From: Paludibacteraceae bacterium
Lineage (GTDB): Bacteria > Bacteroidota > Bacteroidia > Bacteroidales > Paludibacteraceae
Length of the DNA stretch: 64,000 nucleotides
NCBI GenBank assembly: GCA_905234835.1
Contig: CAJOIZ010000002.1
Span: forward strand, 40,351-104,350
Direction: 5' to 3'
The notes below the pieces were generated by a model. The model made no database searches. It was given only the letters and a program-made list of their open reading frames with translations, and was not told the DNA's origin. Both the position numbers and the translations under genes were made by a program. Positions 8,210 through 16,219 of the stretch are shown here, in pieces (position 1 is the stretch's first letter; every line of letters begins with the position of its first letter).

Positions 8210-8776
8210 TTAAAAACGATAGCCTATTTTGAAGTAACCCATGTGCGTATTGGCTGTTACATCATTTGCTGTTTGGCTATAGAGTTGATAACCGCCACCA
8301 AAGTTGAATCTGTTCCAATCGATACCCAAACCTACGCGGAAATACAAACCGTCAGCATCTCTATTCGATGATTCAGTAGTATTGTTATTGATTGTTACCA
8401 ACGATTTGAGACCAACCAAGCCACCAAGAGAGAGATCTACATAAGGAGCTAAACTGCCCATAGGATAATAGCCCTTTAAGTTAGCGAAAACGGGCAAATA
8501 ATGATTATACACGAACACATCTGCTGCCGTATACTTCCCTACCGTATACTTTGTATCCCCCATCAGAGTGTGGTAGCCGAGTCCGACACCCGCAAAGAAA
8601 TAGTCCGTTATTCGTGCACCGGCAACTGCGTCCAAAGCAGGACCGCCCATCTTTGAAGTAAAGTCTGCCGACAGGTCAACGTGACCTTGGAAATTTACAT
8701 CCACTCGTGCATAACTCATCATCGGTACGCACACTAATGCCATCGCAATGGCAAAACTCTTAATAATCTTTTTCAT
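8210..8776 (-). CDS. Small outer-membrane beta-barrel protein
   Basis: 188 residues with a clear signal peptide (MKKIIKSFAIAMALVCVPMM, cleaved near S-Y-A). The rest alternates short polar/aromatic strands with Gly-rich turns (A-G-V-G-L-G-Y-H, F-R-V-G-L-G-I-D-W) and ends in aromatic Phe after G-Y-R-F, the typical terminal strand of an outer-membrane barrel. It probably has eight strands. It is a single gene with its own promoter just upstream and a shared terminator downstream. Substrate or role unknown; such small barrels in Bacteroidales are mostly of unknown function. Confidence 0.85.
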   Translation of the reverse strand: MKKIIKSFAIAMALVCVPMMSYARVDVNFQGHVDLSADFTSKMGGPALDAVAGARITDYFFAGVGLGYHTLMGDTKYTVGKYTAADVFVYNHYLPVFANLKGYYPMGSLAPYVDLSLGGLVGLKSLVTINNNTTESSNRDADGLYFRVGLGIDWNRFNFGGGYQLYSQTANDVTANTHMGYFKIGYRF

Positions 8777-8816
8777 CGTTGTATGGGTTAGAATGTTATC
8801 TTTTTCTTTTGCGCTG

Positions 8817-8847
8817 CAAAAGTACTGCTTATGACTGATATGTGCAA
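8817..8847 (-). promoter_or_regulatory. Bacteroidota-type promoter for beta-barrel gene
   Basis: On the minus strand TACTTTTG (8824-8817) is preceded by TTG (8847-8845) with 20 bases between, matching the TTG/TAnnTTTG promoter form. It predicts a leader of roughly 35 bases before the ATG at 8776. Confidence 0.75.
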
Positions 8848-8990
8848 TTATTACTCAATTTTAGTGATATATAGACAATAATACACACTGGTTTGTGCCC
8901 GAAAATTATCGTTTGTTAAGATTGGACAACTTTTTTATGCCTTATTTCCTAATAAAGTCGTAAAAAGAGTTTACTTTTCTTAAGAGGGTA

Positions 8991-9021
8991 TTGCATTTTG
9001 CCCGAAAATGTATTATCTTTG
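8991..9021 (+). promoter_or_regulatory. Promoter for structured small RNA
   Basis: TTG at 8991-8993, 20 bases, then TATCTTTG at 9014-9021. It is a perfect match to the Bacteroidota form and points away from any + strand coding gene, directly into the hairpin series below. Confidence 0.75.
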
Positions 9022-9025
9022 CACG

Positions 9026-9152
9026 TCATTTCAGTGGAAATGGCTTACGCCGTGAGGCGTTTACAAGTGGCAGTCAGACGTTTTATCCTTCTTGTGCACA
9101 GGCGGATAAGAACGGAAAAGGACATCTATCGTACAGGATGTTTTCTTTTTTT
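9026..9152 (+). ncRNA. Candidate structured small RNA (unidentified)
   Basis: About 127 bases between a good promoter and a terminator, with no convincing ORF. The sequence is a run of local hairpins: CATTTC-agtg-GAAATG (9027-9042), ACGCC-gtga-GGCGT (9047-9060), CGTTTTATCC paired with GGATAAGAACG (9079-9114, one bulge), and a terminator stem GAAAAgga-CATC/GATGTTTTC (9115-9145) followed by seven T. I see no signature of tmRNA, RNase P or SRP RNA, and cannot rule out 6S or another Rfam class. Bases 9153-9319 downstream hold one weak hairpin (CTGTT/AACAG) and nothing else I can support. Confidence 0.6.
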
Positions 9153-9319
9153 CTGTTTCTGTTCGAGTAACAGAGTGTCATCACCTATGTACGACGTTTG
9201 CCGCAACATTGCGCTGCGGAACGGCGGGGCGGAAGCAGACCAACCGCACACAAACTGCAAGTGATCTTTGACAATCGTATTAAGAAAGAACGGAACAAGC
9301 GTTCCATCGTACCGCGCAT

Positions 9320-10000
9320 CTACTGCAACAAGTCCGGGCGGCGTTCACGGGTATGGGCAATGCTCTGTTCAAGCAAGTACTCCTCCACTTTCGCCTGATG
9401 GCCGGAAAGGAGAATGTCCGGTACTTTCCAACCCTTGTAATCAGCGGGGCGCGTATAGACTCCTGCTTCCAATAGCCCGTCCTGGAACGAGTCGTTGAGA
9501 GCGGATTCTACATCACCCAGTGCGCCCGGGAGTAACCGTACAATGGCATCTGTCATAATAGCGGCAGGCATTTCACCACCCGTCAGTACGTAGTCGCCAA
9601 CGGAATACTCCTTCGTAATCAGATGGTCGCGTACCCGCTGGTCCACCCCCTTATAATGCCCGCAAAGGATAATGAGGTTGTGGCAGAGGGAGAGGGTATT
9701 GGCTGTCTGTTGGGTAAACCGTTCACCGTCTGGGGCAGTGAAAATCACCTCATCGTATTCGCGCTCCTGCTTCAATGCGGATATACAGCGGTCGATAGGC
9801 TCAATCTGCAGCACCATACCCGCACCGAAACCGAAAGCGTAATCATCCACTTTCCGATGCCGATCGAGGGTATAGTCGCGCAGGTTATGTACGCATATCT
9901 CTGCCAATCCCTTCTGCTTGGCTCTTCCCAATATTGAATAGTTGAGCGGGCTTTCCAACAGTTCGGGACAGCAGGTGATTATGTCAATTCGCAAGGGCAT
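9320..10000 (-). CDS. trmD: tRNA (guanine-N1-)-methyltransferase TrmD
   Basis: 227 residues from the Met at 10000. The ORF track extends to 10159, but those 53 extra residues are antisense-frame sequence inside the neighbouring GH2 gene, and TrmD homologues start at M-P-L-R-I-D-I-I. Diagnostic motifs are [13 protein letters not shown] and [11 protein letters not shown], which form the trefoil-knot SAM site, and the C-terminal P-D-I-L-L-S-G-H-Q. It methylates G37 N1 in tRNAs reading CNN codons. It starts 10 bases after the GH2-mutarotase stop and is the last gene of the minus-strand run. It is not in the common rpsP-rimM-trmD-rplS arrangement. Confidence 0.95.
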   Translation of the reverse strand: MPLRIDIITCCPELLESPLNYSILGRAKQKGLAEICVHNLRDYTLDRHRKVDDYAFGFGAGMVLQIEPIDRCISALKQEREYDEVIFTAPDGERFTQQTANTLSLCHNLIILCGHYKGVDQRVRDHLITKEYSVGDYVLTGGEMPAAIMTDAIVRLLPGALGDVESALNDSFQDGLLEAGVYTRPADYKGWKVPDILLSGHQAKVEEYLLEQSIAHTRERRPDLLQ

Positions 10001-10010
10001 ATAACATGGG

Positions 10011-12911
10011 TTATTCAGCTTTTGCGGCAGTAGAGAACCGAAAGACAGTTGTCGATTGGTATTTCTCACCCGGACGGATAATAGGCGATTGCCAATCGGG
10101 TTTGTTGGGTGAGTCAGGGAATTTCTGTGTCTCAAGGCATACTGCATTACGGTGTGCATATACCTCTCCGCGTTTGCCTGTTACCGTACCGTCAAGGAAA
10201 TTGCCGGTATAGACCTGCAAACCGGGTTCGGAAGTGAGGACATTGAGTACGATACCCGTTTCGGTCGAAGTCAGTGTAGCTGCGTTGGTTAGTGCCTGTA
10301 GGTTCTGACGCAGTACGAAATTGTGGTCGTAGCCATGTCCGTTATGCATCTGTACGTTGTCGGCATCTATGTCCTGTCCTATCGCTTTGGCGGCTGTCAG
10401 GAAGTCGAAAGGCGAACCAGCGGGAATATCGCTTATCTCGCCGGTGGTCATAAAGGTGTCGTCCACCGGGGTCATCTGTGCGGCATTGATCCATAAACGG
10501 TGGTTCATAACATTCTGAGTGCCATCCCCCGTGAGGTTGAAGTATGAATGATTGGTCATATTGATTACCGTAGGAGCATCGGTAGTGCCGAAATAGTCCA
10601 TACGGAGCGAATTGTCATCACCGAGCGTATAGACAACACCCGCTTCCACACGTCCGGGGAAGCCGTTGTCACCGTCATCCGAAACGAGAGTGAGACGTAG
10701 TGTACGGATATCGGTCTGCTCTGCATCAAAGACGCGATACTGCCAACCGGTAGGTCCTCCATGTAGCGTATGACCGAAATTATTGGTCGCTAACTGGTAG
10801 TCCTGCCCATCAATAGAGATCTGTCCTTTGTTAATTCTGTTAGCGTACCTGCCAATGGTGGCTCCGAAATCGGAGGGGATATTGACATAGTCCTCCACGT
10901 TGTCGAAACCGAGTACCACATCTCTCATTTTGCCATCCTTGTCGGGAACGAGCATCGATACGATGCGTCCGCCGAAATTGGTGATGCACACTTCCATCCC
11001 GTTCTTATTCTCAAGGACAAAGAGACGGGTGGTCTTACCCTGCCTCAGGCTTTGAAACCGTTGCGGGTCTAAACCCGAACGGGTACGAGTAGTCTGGCTG
11101 CCGGCTTCGATTACCGCCTCATTGGCAGCACGTACTTTTTGTTCGTCCACTTTCATTATTTTTCTGTCGTAAGTCATTAAACCGTTCACTTCTCCTTCCA
11201 CATCAGTTGTCTGCGTATAGACTGCCGCCGAGAAACCTTTGGCAACCAACTTCCGTAGCATATCGCTGTAACGCACATACTCCGCCGTCACTTCCTCACT
11301 GCTACCGAAACGGATGTACCCCCAGTTGCGTCTGTTCCACCATAAGTGGTCTTCTACGGGCCAGCCTATACCGCCGTACTCGCCGAGTACATTGACACGC
11401 TCCGCATCATAGAGATACATATCCGGCTGAGGATAATTGTGTAAGTCGGTGATATCTCCAACATGGCGGAAATTACCGCCCGATGACTGATTAACCAAAC
11501 GCGAAGGATCATACTGCTGCGTGAAGGCAACCACTTCCTCGGTGTCAAACTGCCCCCAAGCTTCGTTGAAGGGAACCCACATCACGACTGACGGGAAGGG
11601 CATACAGAAGTCCATTATGTCCTGCCATTCGCGGTAGTAGTTGGCAGCCGACTCATCGGTACGCTCACGGTCAGTGCCGCCCATAAACTGCCTCGGCTCC
11701 CACTCATTGCCCATATCGCCTGAAGGCATATCCTGCCATACGAGCATACCGAGTCGGTCACAATGATAGTACCAGCGTGCCGGTTCCACCTTTACGTGCT
11801 TGCGAATCATGTTGAAGCCAAGATCTTTGGTCTTCTGTATGTCAAAGCGCAGTGCTTCGTCGGTCGGAGCAGTGTATAGTCCGTCGGGCCACCAACCCTG
11901 GTCTAAGGGACCGTATTGGAAGAGTATGCGGTTGTTAAGCTGCATACGCCAGTGTCCTTTTGCGTCCTTAATGCGAGAGATCTTGCGCATAGCCGCATAA
12001 GAACGCACGCAGTCTATCTGTTTTTCGCCACGTTTGAGCGTAACCTGCATATCGTAGAGGAAAGGACTATCGGGCGACCACAGTTTGGCATCAGGTACCT
12101 GAAGGACAATGTTCTGTCCCGCTACGCCACGACCTACAGCCACTTGCCTACCCCCTTCGGTCAGGGTAACGTATGCCACGTCCTGATTGTCGGCAGAAGT
12201 ATGTACAAGCACGTTCAAGAGTGAACGGTCGATATCAGCCGTGGGTATAATGGCGGTTATATGGTTGTCCTGCACCGGTTCCATCCAGACGGTCTGCCAT
12301 ATACCGGTGACTGATGTGTACCATATAGAGCGAGGGCGGCTCACCTGCTTGCCACGGGGTTGGTAACCGTGATCCGTCGAGTCATATACGCGGAGGGTAA
12401 GCACCTGTTTACCTCTTTTAAGGAACGGGGTAGCGTCCACGGAGAAAGGCGTATAACCACCCTCGTGCACGCCTGCCAGTGCACCGTTCACATACACTTC
12501 TGCGCGCCAATCTACCGCACCGAAGTTGATCATCAATCGTCTGCTTCTCCAAGTACGCGGGATATTGAACTCGCGGCGGTACCATAACTCCTGCTTATCC
12601 GTAGGCACCCGTCCGACACCGGACAGAGCAGACTCAATGGCAAAAGGAACAAGGATATCGCCATCCCATGCTGTCGGTTCGGGGAGACCTTTCTCGGTGA
12701 GAGCGTACTGCCACAGTCCGTTCAGGTTACGCCATTCGCTACGGCGCAGTTGGGGACGCGGATACTCGGGGTGTACGTTGGCAGGTGATACCTGTTCCGC
12801 CCATTGGGTGCGGATCTTGTCACCCGCTATTTGCCACTTCGACGGCTTATTGCAATTGCATGCGGTCAGAAGGGTCAGGACACACAGTGTCAAAAATGAA
12901 ATACGTTTCAT
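10011..12911 (-). CDS. GH2 beta-galactosidase-like / galactose mutarotase fusion lipoprotein
   Basis: The protein begins with a lipoprotein signal ([18 protein letters not shown]); I take the Met at 12911 although the ORF extends to 12932. Residues about 30-600 are glycoside hydrolase family 2: sugar-binding jelly roll, Ig-like domain and TIM barrel, with acid/base Glu near 450 (F-N-E-A-W-G-Q) and nucleophile Glu near 511 (L-G-E-Y-G-G). Residues about 610-965 are a complete aldose 1-epimerase (GalM) with T-N-H-S-Y-F-N-L (catalytic His), G-Y-D-H-N-F and [11 protein letters not shown] (catalytic Glu). It would release a beta-sugar and convert it to the alpha anomer in one lipid-anchored polypeptide. 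The exact glycoside is not fixed; GH2 also includes glucuronidases and mannosidases. Confidence 0.9.
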   Translation of the reverse strand: MKRISFLTLCVLTLLTACNCNKPSKWQIAGDKIRTQWAEQVSPANVHPEYPRPQLRRSEWRNLNGLWQYALTEKGLPEPTAWDGDILVPFAIESALSGVGRVPTDKQELWYRREFNIPRTWRSRRLMINFGAVDWRAEVYVNGALAGVHEGGYTPFSVDATPFLKRGKQVLTLRVYDSTDHGYQPRGKQVSRPRSIWYTSVTGIWQTVWMEPVQDNHITAIIPTADIDRSLLNVLVHTSADNQDVAYVTLTEGGRQVAVGRGVAGQNIVLQVPDAKLWSPDSPFLYDMQVTLKRGEKQIDCVRSYAAMRKISRIKDAKGHWRMQLNNRILFQYGPLDQGWWPDGLYTAPTDEALRFDIQKTKDLGFNMIRKHVKVEPARWYYHCDRLGMLVWQDMPSGDMGNEWEPRQFMGGTDRERTDESAANYYREWQDIMDFCMPFPSVVMWVPFNEAWGQFDTEEVVAFTQQYDPSRLVNQSSGGNFRHVGDITDLHNYPQPDMYLYDAERVNVLGEYGGIGWPVEDHLWWNRRNWGYIRFGSSEEVTAEYVRYSDMLRKLVAKGFSAAVYTQTTDVEGEVNGLMTYDRKIMKVDEQKVRAANEAVIEAGSQTTRTRSGLDPQRFQSLRQGKTTRLFVLENKNGMEVCITNFGGRIVSMLVPDKDGKMRDVVLGFDNVEDYVNIPSDFGATIGRYANRINKGQISIDGQDYQLATNNFGHTLHGGPTGWQYRVFDAEQTDIRTLRLTLVSDDGDNGFPGRVEAGVVYTLGDDNSLRMDYFGTTDAPTVINMTNHSYFNLTGDGTQNVMNHRLWINAAQMTPVDDTFMTTGEISDIPAGSPFDFLTAAKAIGQDIDADNVQMHNGHGYDHNFVLRQNLQALTNAATLTSTETGIVLNVLTSEPGLQVYTGNFLDGTVTGKRGEVYAHRNAVCLETQKFPDSPNKPDWQSPIIRPGEKYQSTTVFRFSTAAKAE

Positions 12912-12928
12912 AGTATGATAAACTTTGG

Positions 12929-14089
12929 TCATTGGTTGTCTTCGGTTACGTTACCGCCACTCACAATAAACGTCTTCATTGCGGAGAAAGCATTGTCCCA
13001 ACGATGTATGTGATGACGGTCGGTATCGGTAAGGAATATCTGCGAGAAAGGTGCAATCAGTTGCGCCTGCGCGGAAGGTAATACAATGCGTTCGCTTGTC
13101 ACCATCTCAATCAACTGACTTACACGGTGACTGTCCAGCCGGTCGAATATATCGTCAAGGAGCAGGAAAGGCGGTTGTTTAGTTTGGTTAGACAAGAACA
13201 GAGCCTGCGCAAGGCGAAGAGCCAGCAGACATGTCTTGATTTGTCCCTGTGACGCCACCTGCTTGATAGCATACCCTCCGATGGAAAAGAGCAGGTCATC
13301 CTTATGACATCCTACCGATGTCCATCCGAGTATAAGATCGCGCTGGCGTGTCTGCACCCATGCATCAGGCAGGGGACGGTCCGCCAACTGGCTCTGATAG
13401 GTCAGAAGGACCTCTTCACTACCTTTGGACAGAATAGCGTATGTGTCTGTGAAGAAAGGAACAAACTGCTCCGTAAACTGCCGTCGTGCTTCGTATATCT
13501 GTACCGCAAGGGGTTGCATCTGCTGTTCATAGATAGAAAGAACCTCCTCGTATGACGAAGGAGCGGTACTCCCTTCCTTGTCAGAGAGTTGTTTGAGCAG
13601 CGAGTTGCGCTGCTGCAGGAGTTGGTTGTAACTATTGAGAGCGGGCAGATACGTCGGGTCATACTGCGATATCGTGCCGTCCATAAACTTGCGTCTCACA
13701 TCGGAGCCGTCTAACACGATACCAATATCCTGCGGCGATATAAGCACCAACGGCAGGAGACCTATATGGTCACTCAACCGCTGGTATGTCTTATCGCCTT
13801 TGCGGAACTGCTTTTTTCCTCCCTGTCGCAAACCGCAGGCAATGGTCATCTGTTCGCCGTCTTTCTCATATACTCCCTGTACCATCATCATCTGCTCACC
13901 GTGACGGATACAGTCGCGGTCCTGTAGGGAGAAAGCAGACTTGGCGAACGAAAGCATATAGATAGCATCCAACACGTTCGTCTTTCCCTGTCCGTTCAAA
14001 CCTACGAGTCCGTTCAGCCTGTCTGCAAAGCGCAGATGGGCTTCCGGTATGTTTTTATAGTTGAGCAGATGCAGTTCCTTAAGAATCAT
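12929..14089 (-). CDS. recF: DNA replication and repair protein RecF
   Basis: 386 residues, normal length. The Walker A motif G-L-N-G-Q-G-K-T at about 30-37 is followed by the RecF-type V-L-D-A-I-Y. A C-terminal block has S-Q-G-Q-I-K-T, the ABC-type signature, and L-L-L-D-D-I-F-D-R-L-D (Walker B and D-loop). RecF is an SMC-like ATPase that helps RecOR load RecA at gaps. It starts 25 bases after the NtrC-type gene, and the GH2 ORF start could overlap its stop (ATGA). It is separated from dnaA/dnaN, as is usual in Bacteroidales. Confidence 0.95.
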   Translation of the reverse strand: MILKELHLLNYKNIPEAHLRFADRLNGLVGLNGQGKTNVLDAIYMLSFAKSAFSLQDRDCIRHGEQMMMVQGVYEKDGEQMTIACGLRQGGKKQFRKGDKTYQRLSDHIGLLPLVLISPQDIGIVLDGSDVRRKFMDGTISQYDPTYLPALNSYNQLLQQRNSLLKQLSDKEGSTAPSSYEEVLSIYEQQMQPLAVQIYEARRQFTEQFVPFFTDTYAILSKGSEEVLLTYQSQLADRPLPDAWVQTRQRDLILGWTSVGCHKDDLLFSIGGYAIKQVASQGQIKTCLLALRLAQALFLSNQTKQPPFLLLDDIFDRLDSHRVSQLIEMVTSERIVLPSAQAQLIAPFSQIFLTDTDRHHIHRWDNAFSAMKTFIVSGGNVTEDNQ

Positions 14090-14114
14090 AACGGCGCGGC
14101 TGAATCTATCCGTA

Positions 14115-15275
14115 TCAAGCGAAGTTAGTCACATCCTGTTCGGTAACAGGGTTGTCAGCAAGAATAAGAAGTCGCTCTACGACATTGCGCAGTTCACGTA
14201 CATTGCCTTGCCAATGATGCTGTTGCAACGCGGCTATAGCCTCTTCGGAGAAAGTCTTGCATGCACGCCCCTGCTCAGAAGAAATCAATTGGTTGAAATG
14301 GTTCACCAGTAGGGGAATGTCTTCCTTTCGTTCATCCAAGTCCGGTACATGGACAGGAATAACGTTCAGGCGGTGATAGAGGTCCTCACGGAAAGTGCCT
14401 TTAGCAATCTCGTCTTTCAGATTCTTGTTAGTCGCAGCGAGTACGCGTACATTAACGCGAATAGTTTTGTCGCTTCCTACCCTGGTTATCTCGTTCTCCT
14501 GCAAGGCTCGCAGCACCTTCGTCTGTGCCGCCAACGACATATCGCCTATCTCATCGAGAAAGAGCGTTCCGCCATCGGCTTGCTCAAACTTACCTGCACG
14601 GTCCTTTACGGCACCTGTAAACGAACCTTTCATGTGCCCAAACAGTTCGCTTTCTATCAACTCGGAGGGGATAGCGGCACAATTGACCTCGACAAGGGGC
14701 TGCTTATTACGCTGGCTATGTGCATGAATCATCCTTGCTACGACCTCCTTACCCGTTCCGTTACTACCGGTAATGAGTACACGTGCATCGGTAGCAGCTA
14801 CCTTGTCTATCACGTCCCGTACATGACGTATTGCCTCACTCTCACCAATCATTTCGTTTTGGTGAGAGAGTTGGTTGCGTAGTTTGCGCACTTCCTCCGT
14901 CTTGGTCTTTACCTCCGACTGGAGTTGCCTACGGTCAAGAGCGTTCTTTGTTGTGACAAGCAGACGGTTGAGGTCAATGGGTTTTTCGAGAAAGTCAAAC
15001 GCTCCTTTCTTCAACGCTTCCACCGCGGTTTCCACAGTAGCATGTCCCGAAATCATAATGAACGTGGTATCTTCCACCTGTTCCAAGACTTCGATACCGT
15101 CCATGCCGGGCATCTTCACATCACAATATACGAGGTCATACGGCTGCTTCTTAGCAGCCTCTACCCCAGACTTGCCGTCCGCCGCCGTATCTACCGTATA
15201 ACCCTCGAACTCAAGTATCTCCTTGAGCGTGTTACGGATAGCGCGTTCGTCGTCAATGACTAATATACGTGCCAT
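14115..15275 (-). CDS. NtrC-family sigma-54 response regulator lacking a Fis HTH
   Basis: Receiver domain at 1-115 with acidic pocket D-D-E, phospho-acceptor Asp52 (C-D-V-K-M-P-G) and Lys in E-K-P. The AAA+ domain spans about 140-370: Walker A G-S-N-G-T-G-K (170-176), sigma-54 contact loop as G-S-F-T-G-A (217-222; usually G-A-F-T-G-A), and Walker B G-T-L-F-L-D-E (236-242). The protein stops at 386 after V-R-E-L-R-N-V-V-E-R-L, so there is no C-terminal Fis-type DNA-binding helix-turn-helix. It may activate sigma-54 holoenzyme from solution or use a partner for DNA targeting. No histidine kinase gene is adjacent. It sits between trxA and recF in a tight operon. Confidence 0.9.
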   Translation of the reverse strand: MARILVIDDERAIRNTLKEILEFEGYTVDTAADGKSGVEAAKKQPYDLVYCDVKMPGMDGIEVLEQVEDTTFIMISGHATVETAVEALKKGAFDFLEKPIDLNRLLVTTKNALDRRQLQSEVKTKTEEVRKLRNQLSHQNEMIGESEAIRHVRDVIDKVAATDARVLITGSNGTGKEVVARMIHAHSQRNKQPLVEVNCAAIPSELIESELFGHMKGSFTGAVKDRAGKFEQADGGTLFLDEIGDMSLAAQTKVLRALQENEITRVGSDKTIRVNVRVLAATNKNLKDEIAKGTFREDLYHRLNVIPVHVPDLDERKEDIPLLVNHFNQLISSEQGRACKTFSEEAIAALQQHHWQGNVRELRNVVERLLILADNPVTEQDVTNFA

Positions 15276-15290
15276 TGAATATACGGGTCC

Positions 15291-15608
15291 TTATCCAATC
15301 AGGGAGTTCAATTTGCTCTGTATAGTAGCCTTGGGGTGAGCACCCGTCAAGCGGTCCACCAGTTCTCCGTTCTTGAAAAGCAGGAGTGTGGGAATAGACA
15401 TGATACCGAACTGCTCGCATACCTGCTGGTTCTCATCCACATTGAGTTTACCTATAGCCGCCTTGCCTTCAAACTCCTGTGCAAGTTCGTCGACTACAGG
15501 CGAGAGCATACGGCAGGGACCGCACCAGGGTGCCCAGCAGTCAATCATCGCTACGGTATTGTTCTGTACAAATTCGGCAAAGTTGCCGTCAGTAATTGCT
15601 TGTGCCAT
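15291..15608 (-). CDS. trxA: Thioredoxin
   Basis: 105 residues, the length of a cytosolic thioredoxin, without a signal peptide. The redox motif W-C-G-P-C is at 28-32, preceded by D-C-W-A-P. The cis-Pro loop is S-I-P-T-L-L-L-F. It reduces protein disulphides with thioredoxin reductase. It lies 15 bases before the NtrC-type gene and 42 after hpt. Confidence 0.95.
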   Translation of the reverse strand: MAQAITDGNFAEFVQNNTVAMIDCWAPWCGPCRMLSPVVDELAQEFEGKAAIGKLNVDENQQVCEQFGIMSIPTLLLFKNGELVDRLTGAHPKATIQSKLNSLIG

Positions 15609-15650
15609 ATTGTTTTCTGTTTTATTATTGTTAGTAAGTAACGTTACATC

Positions 15651-16172
15651 TTATTGTGCGTTAACCACGCCTATATACGGGAGGAGTCTTCCCTGTCCGT
15701 TGTCGTCGAGTCCGCATCCGACAAAGAAGTCCGCCGAGTCGTCTGTGATACAGGTATGAAGCGTAATCTCCTCCGGCAGAGAGGTAGTGGTGCGTTTAAG
15801 GAGCGTAAAGAAACATACGGAGTGCGGGCGGAACGAATGCAGATACCGATACAAAGCAATATCGGTCTTCCCCGTGTCGCATATATCGTCCAAAACGACC
15901 ACATCGCGTCCCGTCAGGTTCATCTCAGGCAAGTAGTCCCAATGAATATCTCCACTGCTCATGCCATCGTAGGAATGGAGTTTGACGTAGTAAACCTCGT
16001 TCTGAGGTTCGCCCAAACGATCGAAAACGTGTGATGCAAACCACGTACCGCCATTCATCAGCACGATATACACCGTATCTTTTGTGAGAATCCCTTGCTC
16101 TTGCAGGCGACTGACAGTAGTGTCCATCGCCTCACTTACTTGAGCAGCCGTATATTTGACCTTGTATCCCAT
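15651..16172 (-). CDS. hpt: Hypoxanthine phosphoribosyltransferase
   Basis: 173 residues with the PRPP-binding loop V-V-V-L-D-D-I-C-D-T-G-K-T at 91-103 and the type I PRTase hood residues. K-L-H-S-Y-D-G matches the flexible-loop region of bacterial Hpt. It salvages hypoxanthine or guanine to IMP or GMP. First gene of the hpt-trxA-regulator-recF run, 47 bases after the M16 protease stop, with no clear promoter of its own in that gap. Another purine/xanthine PRTase cannot be excluded from sequence alone. Confidence 0.88.
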   Translation of the reverse strand: MGYKVKYTAAQVSEAMDTTVSRLQEQGILTKDTVYIVLMNGGTWFASHVFDRLGEPQNEVYYVKLHSYDGMSSGDIHWDYLPEMNLTGRDVVVLDDICDTGKTDIALYRYLHSFRPHSVCFFTLLKRTTTSLPEEITLHTCITDDSADFFVGCGLDDNGQGRLLPYIGVVNAQ

Positions 16173-16219
16173 ATCAACTATACATTCCTAAACGTCCAAA
16201 CACCTTAACACATACCTTC

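Noticed and set aside
9153-9319. Second structured RNA or SRP RNA after the small RNA
   Set aside because: GC-rich with a GGCGGAAGCAG stretch, but the conserved SRP apical motif is missing and pairing is poor.
10001-10159. N-terminal extension of the trmD ORF
   Set aside because: Overlaps the GH2-mutarotase 3' end in another frame; TrmD homologues start at M-P-L-R-I-D.
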